64,000 nt of DNA, from contig BLSF01000020.1 in assembly GCA_012862575.1 (NCBI GenBank), positions 248,001 to 312,000 on the forward strand, read 5' to 3'. Below are positions 1 through 9,639 of the stretch, piece by piece. How positions within the stretch are numbered: the stretch's first letter is position 1; each line of letters begins with the position of its first letter. The DNA comes from Parietichytrium sp. I65-24A (Eukaryota > Sar > Bigyra > Thraustochytrida > Thraustochytriidae). Below the pieces are notes generated by a model. It was not told where the DNA came from. It saw nothing but the letters and a program-made list of their open reading frames with translations, and did no database searches. A program made the translations under genes and the position numbers.

Positions 1-1340
1 TAATTGACTTGCATGACGAGCCAATCAAATAGGCGCGAGTAGAGCGCCTTAGAAAGGCTGTTGATCGCCTCCTCGCTCTGTGCCTTACTTAACTCAACCC
101 ATTGCACGGACGCACGAGCGGAGTTGGTCATAACGAGCCTTCCGCAAAGTGACTTACGAATTGCATCTGCATCGATACCGAGAAGATTGATGATATTTTG
201 GACCGCTTCTTGCTGCAGGTCCACGAGAGATACCCTCACATTCTGCGCATTGCTTGCTTCGTTCTCGTCATGTTCACCTGACGTCTGCGTAGCACTTTTC
301 TCGTGCTCTTTGACGTTGATGTTGCCAAGCTCTAGGATAACCCGGAGGGCCTTGCAGACATCCAGTATGGCGTTGTGGTCCAGGCCGACCACTTGAAGGG
401 ACTCCTTCAATTCCTCCCAAGTGTCCGAGGCAGCTAGTTCGGATGCTGACTCCCCGGAACCAGAGCCTTGCAGGTACCTATACGCGGACGCCTTCTTGAG
501 CCCGCCGATAGCTTGACGCTCCTCCTCAGAGGCTCCATCGCACATCGCATAGAAGACGTGGTAATTGCTCTCTTTGCTCTGATGCGAGACGAGTCGGGAC
601 GTCTCGAGAAGAAAGTACGAAATATGTGCTCCACACAGCCGGTCTCCAGCGAACTTGAGTCTGATGTACTTGCCGAAGCGAGAACTGTTGTCATTTCGCA
701 TGGTTTTGGCATTTCCGAACTGCTCAAGGAGAACATTGGTCTCCACGATGTGATTTTGAATGTGGGCAAAGACTTTCGATGAAGAATCTGACTGAGACTT
801 GGTCCTGAGCTCGTTCACTTTGCTGAGATACTTGATGATGATCTTCGATGCTTCTGTTTTACCAGCTCCACTCTCCCCGTTAATGATGATCGTTTGCTCG
901 TCCCGTGGATTCGTTTCCATGCTTTCTAATGCGCGTTGCGCGGTTGTAAAGAGATGGGGTTTCGCCAAGAGCCCTGATTCTGCAACCTTGTCGATGTCGT
1001 AGAGACCTTTCACGGCGGTGTACGGATTGATGCTGATGAGGATGTCTCCAGTGAAGGTGTAGATGTCATCTTTCATATACCTCCTCCGCAGCAAGTCAAG
1101 GAGTGGGGCCTCGTGAATGTTGTTCATGTCCACGATGTTCTCCAAGTCTTGTCCATGCGTTGGGTCAAAACGGTGGACATCCTTCTCTGCAAATGTTTCC
1201 ACCTGACCATCGCCTTCCTCGCTTGCGTTGTAAAAGCTCACAACTCCATTCTCCAAGTCGACTTCGCGAATGTCGCTGAGTCGATAGCACTGATTTTTGT
1301 CCGGCCGCCACGCCTTCCAAAGGTCCGAAGCGCTAAGCAT
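1..1340 (-). CDS. Myosin heavy chain, motor domain (5' part, cut by window edge)
   Basis: This is an actin-based motor ATPase, and about 446 N-terminal residues lie in the window. Translation from the ATG at 1340 gives an SH3-like N-terminus (LWKAWRPDKNQCYRLSD), then DDIYTFTGDILISINPY, the P-loop GESGAGKTE at residues 155-163, switch I NDNSSRFGKYIRL, and ALYSRLFDWLV just before the gene leaves the window at base 1. All ATP-site motifs seen are intact, so this should be an active motor; the lever arm and tail are not visible. The frame stays open for about 23 codons upstream of the ATG without another Met before an in-frame TGA. The ATG at 1340 is therefore the simplest start, though a short 5' exon cannot be excluded. 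The class cannot be decided without the tail. It is divergently oriented to the K+ channel gene. Confidence 0.93.
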   Translation of the reverse strand, partial: MLSASDLWKAWRPDKNQCYRLSDIREVDLENGVVSFYNASEEGDGQVETFAEKDVHRFDPTHGQDLENIVDMNNIHEAPLLDLLRRRYMKDDIYTFTGDILISINPYTAVKGLYDIDKVAESGLLAKPHLFTTAQRALESMETNPRDEQTIIINGESGAGKTEASKIIIKYLSKVNELRTKSQSDSSSKVFAHIQNHIVETNVLLEQFGNAKTMRNDNSSRFGKYIRLKFAGDRLCGAHISYFLLETSRLVSHQSKESNYHVFYAMCDGASEEERQAIGGLKKASAYRYLQGSGSGESASELAASDTWEELKESLQVVGLDHNAILDVCKALRVILELGNINVKEHEKSATQTSGEHDENEASNAQNVRVSLVDLQQEAVQNIINLLGIDADAIRKSLCGRLVMTNSARASVQWVELSKAQSEEAINSLSKALYSRLFDWLVMQVN

Positions 1341-2960
1341 GTTGGATGTTGCCACAAAGCAATGCTCGCAGATGGGCCGATTCCCGCTTTGCAGCCGTCT
1401 TGTGCTCGAGGTTCACAGTCCAAGCAGAATCAGAATACAACATAAACTTAGCAGGATTACATTTTGTCAGCAGGAGAATAGCTACTTTTATGCGGAGCTT
1501 ACAGAGAAGACTCACCGGTTGCAAGGGCAATGGACAGTGATGCAAACTATTGCACAGACCTCCTACTTTTTTGATGTTGGTCGGCAGCTGAATATTTGAT
1601 TGACCTTGGAATAAAACCACTCTCGTTCAACCTTGTTCATAGTTCGTAGCAGAAGGACAGGATGGATGCGCATGGCAGCGCGCGGCCTAGAGGTTGGCCA
1701 ACTCGGGCACTGTTGACTGTTGTCGTGAGTGTTTAGTGTCGATGTCATATCGGCGCACGGGAGCACGTGAGGAAAGAAGCTGACTCTCATGGCCACTGGA
1801 CTAAAAGGATGAAGTGACTCTATCTAGTACGAAGGGCGTTCACTCACCCGTGGTGTGTCAAATTGCATGCCTCTTGAAGAGTGAGTGGGATGATCACTCT
1901 GGTCGAGCTGGCTGCATATCCCCTGTGACTGCAAACCATTTGAATGAATTCTTTTGATTGATTGACTGTGAATAAACCTGCCTGGAAGCGAGTCCGCACA
2001 TATGTATAAAATCAGAATTCAGGTCTTTGTACCTGGTCTGGCCCTTTTCAACTTTCGCGAATTAGAACTAAGGGAATATGCGTTGGTGAAATCTTTTTCA
2101 TCTCCATGCAATCTGTATCTGCGGGAGGGAATTAATCTACTTTGCAATGGGCCAGGAATTTTCCCGTTGGCACAGATTTCTCTGCATACTTTACACTCAA
2201 TCAAAGGTGTTGATGCTCATGAGAGAAATTCCAGTTCAGGCGTTGCACTTGGTAGCTTCTTCGTCCATTCCTCCGACCTTTACCGACCTTTATTTCACGG
2301 TCAGTGAAACAATTCAGAGACTGGCGAAGCTGCCTCTCAATATCTCTCAACCTCGCGAGTTGTCGCCATTGCCACTGTGACCGTCTAACGAACGCCATCG
2401 CCGCATTGGTTGTAGCTCAAATCACCAGACTTTTTACTATGAAAACTTCACGCTCACCGTGGCCGTCATACACAGAGGCCGTCCGAGTCGAAAATTCTTT
2501 CAACGGTCATCTGGAGCTTTATTAGAGTTTATGCCTTCGTTGCGCTAAACGCTTACTTTCTACAGGTGACATAGACACAACGTGGAGTCTTTCGTCGAGT
2601 AGAATCGACTGCCAGTATGCGCCGATTATCATCAAAGAAAAGCAAATGCAGGCAAACAAATGGTCCAAGTCAGACAAGTTCGCTTGATCCTCCTTCGGTG
2701 TGCGTCTTCCAGCCATTTGAATGAAAACGTTCAAATTAGCTATGAAATCTTGGAGTACTCAGCCCCAGACTCTGAGCTTGGACAATTGATGTGTGGGATC
2801 ACCTTACAGTATGGCGGGCAGCCTGAGCTGGCTACTCATCATGTATACGCCAGGTCCAACGCACTCGTACGTGTGAATGCCGGGGACTGGCGTCAGCGTA
2901 CCGGTGTCCGCACCAAGTGCCCTCCAACTTGTGTGAACTGGGGAGCATCCTCGCTTGACA
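1341..2960. other. Divergent intergenic region, myosin / K+ channel
   Basis: This 1.6-kb stretch presumably holds both promoters and 5' UTRs. The short open frames in it lack plausible protein character or start at non-ATG codons. One TTGACTGTGAAT element lies at 1962-1973. On the minus strand a GTGAGT donor-like site near 1515-1520 could mark a myosin 5' UTR intron, but I could not join it to coding sequence. Confidence 0.5.
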
Positions 2961-4583
2961 ATGCCAACCTCTGCAAAAGTGGGAGCAAAACAAGGAGGCG
3001 AGGTGCCAAACAGGAAAAATGTAGAACAGCCCAAGGGAAGAGGGATGAACAAGTTTGAAGATCTTGACTTCAACTCGCTCACTGTGGGACAGGTTGCCCT
3101 GATTGTGCGCAAGGTTTACAACTCGTCCAAACGGGTTGAGGTGCTGCAGCGCGTCAACCCCAACATTATAAATCCTCACAATGTGCACCTGTTTCTGAAC
3201 CCCGAAGAGCTGGAAGAAATAGAGGAGATCTTCAACACTATTGACGTTGATGGGAGCAAATCCATTGATTTTGCGGAGATAAAAGATGGGTTGCAGGCCA
3301 TGGAAGTTGACGTTGCAGATGAAGAGCTGGTTGCAATGGCGATTGAGTTTAACAAGAGCAAAGAGGAAGTCTTAAATTTGAAAGAGTTTGCGGCCATGCT
3401 TTTTCGCATAGAAGTAACACTTGCGAAATCACAGGTGCAGACAGCTCAATCCGGCTTCGTGATGGACATCTTGCGGGCCTGCTTTGGAAGGCATCTAGAG
3501 AAGATTGTAAAGTATAGGAAACAGGTCTGGGATGTGTTCGACAACCCCAGTTCTTCTCTAGGTGCACAAGTCGTTGCAACTGTGATCATGTCACTCATTG
3601 TTGCTTCGTGCGTCCTCTTCATGCTGGAGTCCACACCAACGTTTCAATCGAACACCACTTTGCTCGACGCTCTTGATTATTTCGAGGGAATCACAGTTTA
3701 TTTGTTTACGCTTGAGTTTCTGGCAAGGCTGCTATGCTGTCCCAGTCTGCCAACATTTTTGCGAAGCGTGATGAACTGGATCGATTTGATGGCAATCTTA
3801 CCATTTTTCGTGGAGACTTACGCCCTTGCTGGCAAAAGCAGCTCAGGAAGTTCTTCGCTCCGAGTGATTCGGCTCGTGCGAGTTTTCCGCATTCTAAAGA
3901 TAGGGCGCTATCTTCGCTGGATTGGGGTGTTCGTCGCGACCATCGAGATGAGTTTGTTGCCACTTGGCATGGTTCTTTTCATCATTGTTATCGGGCTCGT
4001 CACGTTGTCAAGCGCTACGTATTACTCAGAGCGTGGAGAGTATAATGCGACAAGCGGAAGTTTTGAGAATTCCAAGTTCAATAGTATTCCTGCGACATTC
4101 TGGTTCTCTTTGAGCACAATCACATCTGTCGGTTATGGAGACATGTCGCCTTCGACCACAGCAGGAAAAGTCATTGGGATTTTGGGGGCATTCTTCGGAA
4201 TTCTTGTGCTCGCAATACCGATTTCCGTTATCAGTTCCAACTTTCGGTTCGAGTTTGACAAGATGAAGACGCGAATCGAGATAGAGCAAGATCAGGCTCA
4301 AAAAGCTGAGCTCACCGCCGAACAAGTTGAGGCGGAGTTAGCGACTAATAGGCATCTGAATAAAGTGATGGGTTGCACCGAACGGTTTGTGAAGGCAGTG
4401 TCTGTTGACGCAAACTTGCCAGATCATCAGCTCTTTGCAACTGCAGTGTACGAGTCATGTCGCACTAATCAGAAGCGTGTATTTATGGAGATGAAGCATC
4501 GAGAACGCGACAATCGGCATCTCCTAATAGAGAACATTGCCACGATTCAGAGCGAGTACCTCAAGTCACGCGAAATCAATTGA
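2961..4583 (+). CDS. EF-hand-containing voltage-gated potassium channel
   Basis: A six-transmembrane Shaker/Kv-type K+ channel of 540 residues. An N-terminal cytosolic region carries a canonical EF-hand loop at about 95-106 (DVDGSKSIDFAE), followed by a degenerate second one. S1-S3 follow. The S4 voltage sensor has basic residues every third position (R301, R304, R307, R310, K313, R316), and the pore has the selectivity filter TSVGYGD at 388-394. After S6 comes a coiled-coil-like acidic C-terminus. I chose the ATG at 2961; the open frame begins two codons earlier at a TTG. By family knowledge it should be a voltage-gated K+ channel of a cell membrane. Ca2+ modulation through the EF-hand is an inference from the loop residues. 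I see no introns. Confidence 0.93.
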   Translation: MPTSAKVGAKQGGEVPNRKNVEQPKGRGMNKFEDLDFNSLTVGQVALIVRKVYNSSKRVEVLQRVNPNIINPHNVHLFLNPEELEEIEEIFNTIDVDGSKSIDFAEIKDGLQAMEVDVADEELVAMAIEFNKSKEEVLNLKEFAAMLFRIEVTLAKSQVQTAQSGFVMDILRACFGRHLEKIVKYRKQVWDVFDNPSSSLGAQVVATVIMSLIVASCVLFMLESTPTFQSNTTLLDALDYFEGITVYLFTLEFLARLLCCPSLPTFLRSVMNWIDLMAILPFFVETYALAGKSSSGSSSLRVIRLVRVFRILKIGRYLRWIGVFVATIEMSLLPLGMVLFIIVIGLVTLSSATYYSERGEYNATSGSFENSKFNSIPATFWFSLSTITSVGYGDMSPSTTAGKVIGILGAFFGILVLAIPISVISSNFRFEFDKMKTRIEIEQDQAQKAELTAEQVEAELATNRHLNKVMGCTERFVKAVSVDANLPDHQLFATAVYESCRTNQKRVFMEMKHRERDNRHLLIENIATIQSEYLKSREIN

Positions 4584-5067
4584 CAGATGAACTGTAAATT
4601 GAGGTTATGAAGTGTTCTCCGGCATGGAAGGAAAGGTATTCACAGTGCGAGTGTCCTCCGTCGCTCGTGCTACGACAACGGATTTGGATCCCGAGTTCTG
4701 GCGCATGTCTCCACTGCGTCGTCCTTTTGTGATGAATGATGAATTATAGATTCTGTTATTCTGTTTCTGTTTTCGTAAAAGTAAAAAAAGAAGAAAGAAG
4801 AAGGAAGAGCTTGTAATGCTGCATAATGCTGCTACCAGTAATAGGAACGTGGTATCCTTGTGTACACTCAGGGGAAAGGAGTACTCGTACTCTTACGGTA
4901 CCGGTACTGAGTACTCGAGTATGGATTGGTGGAAGGCGGTGCAATGCGGACAGAGTTGGGTGGCGCGGCTTGAGAAAGGAACGAGGAAGACGATTGGCAA
5001 TCGAATCTGTAAAAGGGACGTGACGATTTCTGTGCGGCTGCCCTTCGCGCTCGAATAGCAAAGTAAC
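4584..5067. other. Intergenic region with GTAC-palindrome cluster
   Basis: This lies between two same-strand genes and should contain the K+ channel 3' UTR and the DPH4 promoter. A purine-rich stretch (aaaaaaagaagaaagaag) lies at about 4780-4805, and a dense cluster of GTAC-centred words (GTACTC, GGTACC, GAGTACTC) at 4881-4920. Confidence 0.5.
4881..4920. repeat. GTAC-palindrome cluster
   Basis: Five GTAC cores occur in 40 bp, several inside longer palindromes (GGTACC, GAGTACTC). The same word family recurs in many other intergenic gaps of this window, for example at 15071-15212, 21981-22011, 37993-38012, 51413-51434 and 63611-63650. Confidence 0.8.
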
Positions 5068-5663
5068 ATGGACCTTGGTGGCGACCCGTACAGTGTGCTC
5101 GGCGTGGACGAAGCAGCTTCAATGGAGGAGATTCGGAGAGCCTACCGACAACTGCTGCTGGAAGTCCATCCAGACAAAACTTCAAATTGTGCCGAGGGAG
5201 CCAAAAATGGGGCTAAATTTTTGCGAGTGCAGGCGGCGTGGGAGGTGATTGGGTAAGTCACCAGCTAGTTTGGTCTATTCATCGCTGGGAGCAAACGCAG
5301 TGCTGACAACCTCATTTGTGCTTTTTTGCAGCGAACAGGATTCTCGGAAACAATATGATGCTCAGAGGGAGAAAGAGCAGCTTGCTGCAGTAGGTGCCAC
5401 AGAGGTGGATTTAGACGACTTGGAGTATGAGGAGGATACTTGCGAGTTTAGGTACTCGTGCAGGTGTGGTGATATTATACGTGTTGCAGAGGAAGCCCTC
5501 GAAACAGTAAGTCTAAGTTCGGGCGACGTTGCGCCCCTTTGCTTATCAGTGCCACGAAGGCTGACTCCGCGCAAATTTGAGCTGTTGCTAGAAACTAGAA
5601 ATTTTTGAATGCCAGTCTTGCTCATTAAAAATCCGAGTGCTCTACGAAATCCTTGATGACTGA
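5068..5663 (+). CDS. DPH4: DPH4-type J-domain/CSL zinc-finger protein (diphthamide pathway), 3 exons
   Basis: The product is a 143-residue co-chaperone of diphthamide biosynthesis on eEF2. In known eukaryotes DPH4 pairs a J domain with a DPH3-like CSL zinc finger. Exons are 5068-5252, 5332-5506 and 5592-5663. The introns (79 and 85 nt) both start GTAAGT, contain CTGAC branch-like sites and end in AG. Splicing restores the J domain (residues 7-71, HPD at 34-36, helix IV AWEVIGEQDSRKQYD) and the zinc-binding cysteines C105, C107, C127 and C130. The last exon encodes only KLEIFECQSC through LYEILDD. The length matches the family (about 150). The stop codon lies 27 bp from the stop of the convergent TELO2 gene, so the 3' UTRs must overlap. 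Confidence 0.93.
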
Positions 5664-5690
5664 CCCATCTTGCCTAAGACTGCGCAAAAC

Positions 5691-8408
5691 TCATGCCATT
5701 GCATTTAGAAAAGTACTGGCCTGGCTACGCACAATATGGTCGGGGTCCTTTAGCACAACTGTTTCTATCCAATGCTTTATCTCTGACATCATCGCGGCGC
5801 AACTATCATCACTCGTGAGCAATGATTTCGGAGTGCACCGCATGATCTGACCCAAGCAATACAATACAGATCTACGAACTTGAGGCTCGGAATTCTCCTT
5901 GGCCCACCAAGCTAGCTCCGACAAGTCTCGACTCATCCTGGCCGCATGAGGACTGTTTTTGGCGTGGCCTAAGACAACGCCCAATGTGTAAAGAACTTTT
6001 GCAAGCACGATCGGCTCGCGCTGGAACAGGGCTGTTGTACGTTGGGGCTCTGAAATCAGTGGATAAAAACATTGGGGTGCAATTGCCGCAAACATGTTCT
6101 TCTTAGACTCCGGCAGTTCCGCCTTCCGCCTGCCCCATCTTCGCAATACGGTGCCAACATGACCTTTTCTATCGCCTATCTCCACGGATTCAATCACGCG
6201 CTTGGAGTCCGGCATCCCTGCGGACATTATGGTGACACCCTCGGCAATGGCGTCCAGCGCGTCAAACCTCACGGACGTGAATGTGCATTCTGCGAGGACC
6301 TCCGAGGCCAAATAGTTCACAACGGGCTTCCAGGCTCTTGAAGCTACTAAGGCTGCGAGTGTAGAGACTCTGTGCTGTTCAAAGCCCTCGATTGCGAATT
6401 TATTGTCAAGGTGAAGTACAGTTCTCGCGAGAGAGGTACCACGAGTCTCAATGTCCGCGGGCTCTAATTTAATCAGATTTGCCAAAGCCTTGATGACAGC
6501 TTCTGTCTGAGCATACTCTTGGTTCTCGCCCACCAGAATTTTTTCGCACTGCGCTATAGTTCGTGGAACCTGAACTCTCTTTCCGATAAAGTCATCTTCA
6601 CTATTTTCAAGAGGCACAAGACTCTCTAAACCCTCCGAGCCTTGGGACAGACTTTCCTCATCGTCGCTATCTGCGCTTTCCTCATCATCGCTTGAGTCTT
6701 GCCAAACGCTATATCGCTTGGAGAGAAGACTATTGGCCTCAAGACACCCGAAAGGCACAACTCGCTCAGGGTTTGAAGCGTCGAACCCATCGGGAGGAAC
6801 TACTTTTTCCTGCTGATGCAGCATTACTTTTTGTTTCTCACAGCTGTTGACACTTGTATCGCTATTAGTCAGCACATTTTGCGCGCGAAGTTCTTCGCAC
6901 TCTTTGGCCCATCCCGACCTCGTAAACGACAAAGCCTCAGAATCAAAATCGGGAAATGTCACCGAGCTATCTTTGGCCACGTGTTTCCCGAACTCTTGCC
7001 CTACAAACATCCCCAACTCTCGAATCTCTTTCACCCCACTGTCGAGGAATCTGGACACCCCGTCCACCAAAATTGAAACAAGCCGCTGACCGCTATTGCT
7101 TTGAGCTCGCTCGCTCGTGGTGAGCATGTCAGCAAGCACAGCGGAGACAAATTCCTGAGTCTCAAGGCTATTCGAGGTCAGAAAAGTAGGGTGGCTCCAA
7201 ACTTGGGCGACATAGAGTTGTAGCTCTTGCCACTGCTTCGGATCCAAAACCTCGCGTAGGTAGTCGAGCAGACAAAACACCACACTAGGCGTTCGAGAGT
7301 TCTGCGTCAAAGATTTTTTCGTTGCCAGTCCCATAAGCAAGTGGCTCTTTTTCAGAGCTGCGCCGTTGAAGACGGCCCTAAGGCAGTATTCGATGGTACT
7401 GATCTCTGCACTGATATCATTAAAATCGGCGTCGAGCACTCGGTTGTCCAGCTCCCGAAGCACACAATATGCAAATGTAGTCTGCTCACTCTCATCAAGA
7501 GAGTTGTACACCGCAAACCTCAATTTTGACCGGCTTTCTTCGCGTTCGCTGAATTGAACCAGCGCCCCTGCGATAAATTTCCCCCGTCCTGTTCTTACAA
7601 GCCGTCCAAACAGGGCGGGGTATAGCGAGCCCTCTTCAGCCACATTAGGATTTGTCAACAGCCCTGGTGCAACGATGAACTCGTAGAAATAGTCTGCTTT
7701 TGAGTGCGACTTGACGAAGTCAAAGTCTGTGGCCTCGTCGGATGCAAAGTTTGGAGAATTAATTCCCTTTAAACATTTTGCAGTGCACGTCGACACCACG
7801 TCTGACCAGTCTGCAATAAGTTGTACCAGAGCAAGTTCACGAACGGGCTGGTTAAACGAGTCTTCTTTGTTCGTCGCGTTTTGCAGAGCTTCTTCGAATG
7901 TCGAGCGCCGAAGCAGAGGAGCAGCAAGGGAACACGCGAACGTGATTGATATCTGAAATTGAAGTTCTGCATGAGCACCATTGACAGTACTCTCCTTGTC
8001 AGCGTTGTTGAGCTCTCTTAAGCAGTCTCGAAAAAAGTCATACAACGCTTGCAACTTGGCGAGAGAAGATACATGTGATTCCGAAGAAAAAAATCTTCCC
8101 AAGACCTTTTCTCTCTCACCCTTTGTCAACGTGTCGCTCCATCCTTTTATAAAAGTCTGAAGAAGTTGCTTGAGGAAGTAATAAGTGGTCCGATAATCTC
8201 GGGCAGACGGGTCAGAAGAGAAGATAATCTCAAAAGCTTCATCGCAAAGGCGGATCGCCGAGGACAAGCTTCTCTCCGCCGCGATCTCATCAGCGATTGA
8301 TTTTAGACGCATCAGCCGGCTCCTGGCGCGCACGCAACATCCACACCATGCACGCAGGCAAGCGCACACGCTACGCACGCAAACCAATTGACTGTGAGTA
8401 CACCGCAT
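5691..8408 (-). CDS. TELO2: Telomere length regulation protein TEL2/TELO2 homologue
   Basis: A helical-repeat scaffold of the TTT complex, which loads PI3K-like kinases (ATM, ATR, TOR) onto the HSP90-R2TP chaperone. The 905 residues compare with 837 in human. The C-terminal third carries the conserved Tel2 block, including FAAIAPQCFYPLI near 790. Two acidic CK2-like sites lie at S572-S573-DDEE and D580-SDDEE585; the human DSDDE site binds PIH1D1. The first 32 residues are Cys/Arg-rich, come from a CGCACGCA-like low-complexity stretch and look atypical. A start at M33 (ATG at 8312, 873 residues) is equally plausible. A TATA-like stretch (tatgtatataag) lies at about 8445-8456. No intron is seen. 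Confidence 0.88.
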   Translation of the reverse strand: MRCTHSQLVCVRSVCACLRAWCGCCVRARSRLMRLKSIADEIAAERSLSSAIRLCDEAFEIIFSSDPSARDYRTTYYFLKQLLQTFIKGWSDTLTKGEREKVLGRFFSSESHVSSLAKLQALYDFFRDCLRELNNADKESTVNGAHAELQFQISITFACSLAAPLLRRSTFEEALQNATNKEDSFNQPVRELALVQLIADWSDVVSTCTAKCLKGINSPNFASDEATDFDFVKSHSKADYFYEFIVAPGLLTNPNVAEEGSLYPALFGRLVRTGRGKFIAGALVQFSEREESRSKLRFAVYNSLDESEQTTFAYCVLRELDNRVLDADFNDISAEISTIEYCLRAVFNGAALKKSHLLMGLATKKSLTQNSRTPSVVFCLLDYLREVLDPKQWQELQLYVAQVWSHPTFLTSNSLETQEFVSAVLADMLTTSERAQSNSGQRLVSILVDGVSRFLDSGVKEIRELGMFVGQEFGKHVAKDSSVTFPDFDSEALSFTRSGWAKECEELRAQNVLTNSDTSVNSCEKQKVMLHQQEKVVPPDGFDASNPERVVPFGCLEANSLLSKRYSVWQDSSDDEESADSDDEESLSQGSEGLESLVPLENSEDDFIGKRVQVPRTIAQCEKILVGENQEYAQTEAVIKALANLIKLEPADIETRGTSLARTVLHLDNKFAIEGFEQHRVSTLAALVASRAWKPVVNYLASEVLAECTFTSVRFDALDAIAEGVTIMSAGMPDSKRVIESVEIGDRKGHVGTVLRRWGRRKAELPESKKNMFAAIAPQCFYPLISEPQRTTALFQREPIVLAKVLYTLGVVLGHAKNSPHAARMSRDLSELAWWAKENSEPQVRRSVLYCLGQIMRCTPKSLLTSDDSCAAMMSEIKHWIETVVLKDPDHIVRSQASTFLNAMA

Positions 8409-9639
8409 ACTCGGATCACTAGCTAGCTAGGCTAGAGCTAGAGATATGTATATAAGACTCAGATACGATCCACTGTATGATTGAGGAACCAAATCGTCAT
8501 CCTCTCCTTTGCGTACGGAGAAACTTCGAGAAACTTGCCAGGTCCTCCAGGGCCAGGTTTCGTGGCTCAAGATGGTTCAAATGCGTGAAGAAACTTCACG
8601 TGCAACCACACTGACGAAGACAAATTTCCTTGTTCAATCCTGCAAATTTTTGGGCTATGAAGTATTTACAGTTGGAACTAAGGTCTTTATCCTTGAGACT
8701 TCAAAAACGAGACTTGTCGCGGAGGTAGCCAATAATTGCAAAGTTCAATTTCGAATGGCTAGCCAATAATTGAAATTTTGTCAACCTTGGCGACGGATTC
8801 CTTTTCTGTGTGACATTTTCTGCGAAAGGACCGAGTTTATCGCAAAAAGATCTGGGAATAACTCGCTGGCAAATAAAAGGACCAGCTTCTCAGGCTCAGG
8901 CTGATTCCTTTACCAGCGGATATATACATTCACGCCGATATTTAATAAATTTCCCGAAGGCCCGAGTGATCTATTGCGGCTGCAAGGTTGCTTTTTCAAC
9001 CTGGAATCGAGCAGTCTGAAATCAAAACGATTAAGGACCTTCTTCGATGCAAAGAAACTTTTTCAGAACAGTAGAGATCAGTTTGAGCAAGGAACTCTGA
9101 GAGGTCTTTCTCTCTCCGAGTCAGCTCCTCTGCGGTTACTAAATCATTTTGGAAAAAAGTTTTCCTGGAAGCGTCACAGTGCAAAATTTCCCAAACTTTT
9201 CACCTTCGCCCTGAATGAATTTATTTTATTTTATTTACATAATTTATTATATAATAATATAACAAGCCAAAGTGCGGCTGCCTTCGGCGGTCGTCTTCGT
9301 GCTTGAGAGTTGCGCCTGCCTCCGGCTGGCTTACTCGTTGCGTTTTTATAAAAGTTCATCTCCACGAGTTGCGCCTGCCAGAGTAGAAAAATTTGGATGT
9401 GAACATTTATCAGGCTTACTCGGTGGTGCATAGGTACGCTCTTGAGTAGCGCCATGCCTTATACAGGTGTACTCAATTGCCTAATGGGAGGATTGGATAG
9501 AACTGCCTTACGGCAGCTCTATTCCTCTCCGTAGAATGAGACGTGCGAAGCAGTAGCCTCCGCCGTAAGAATACAATACATACAACGCTTTGTCAGTTCT
9601 GGTCACTGGTTGGTAGTTTCGAAGAAACTGTTTTTAAGG
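8409..9639. other. Intergenic region upstream of TELO2
   Basis: This 1.2-kb stretch lies between the TELO2 5' end and the ankyrin gene 3' end. I found no credible protein; the short open frames begin at non-ATG codons or have no recognisable content. An AT-rich part at 9217-9262 contains taatttattatataataatataac. Imperfect copies of ccaataattg occur at about 8729 and 8763. A TTGACTGTGAGT element lies just inside the TELO2 5' end (8388-8399). Confidence 0.45.

Noticed and set aside
2660-3058. 132-codon plus-strand frame overlapping the K+ channel start
   Set aside because: A non-ATG start and in another frame over the first codons of a certain gene.
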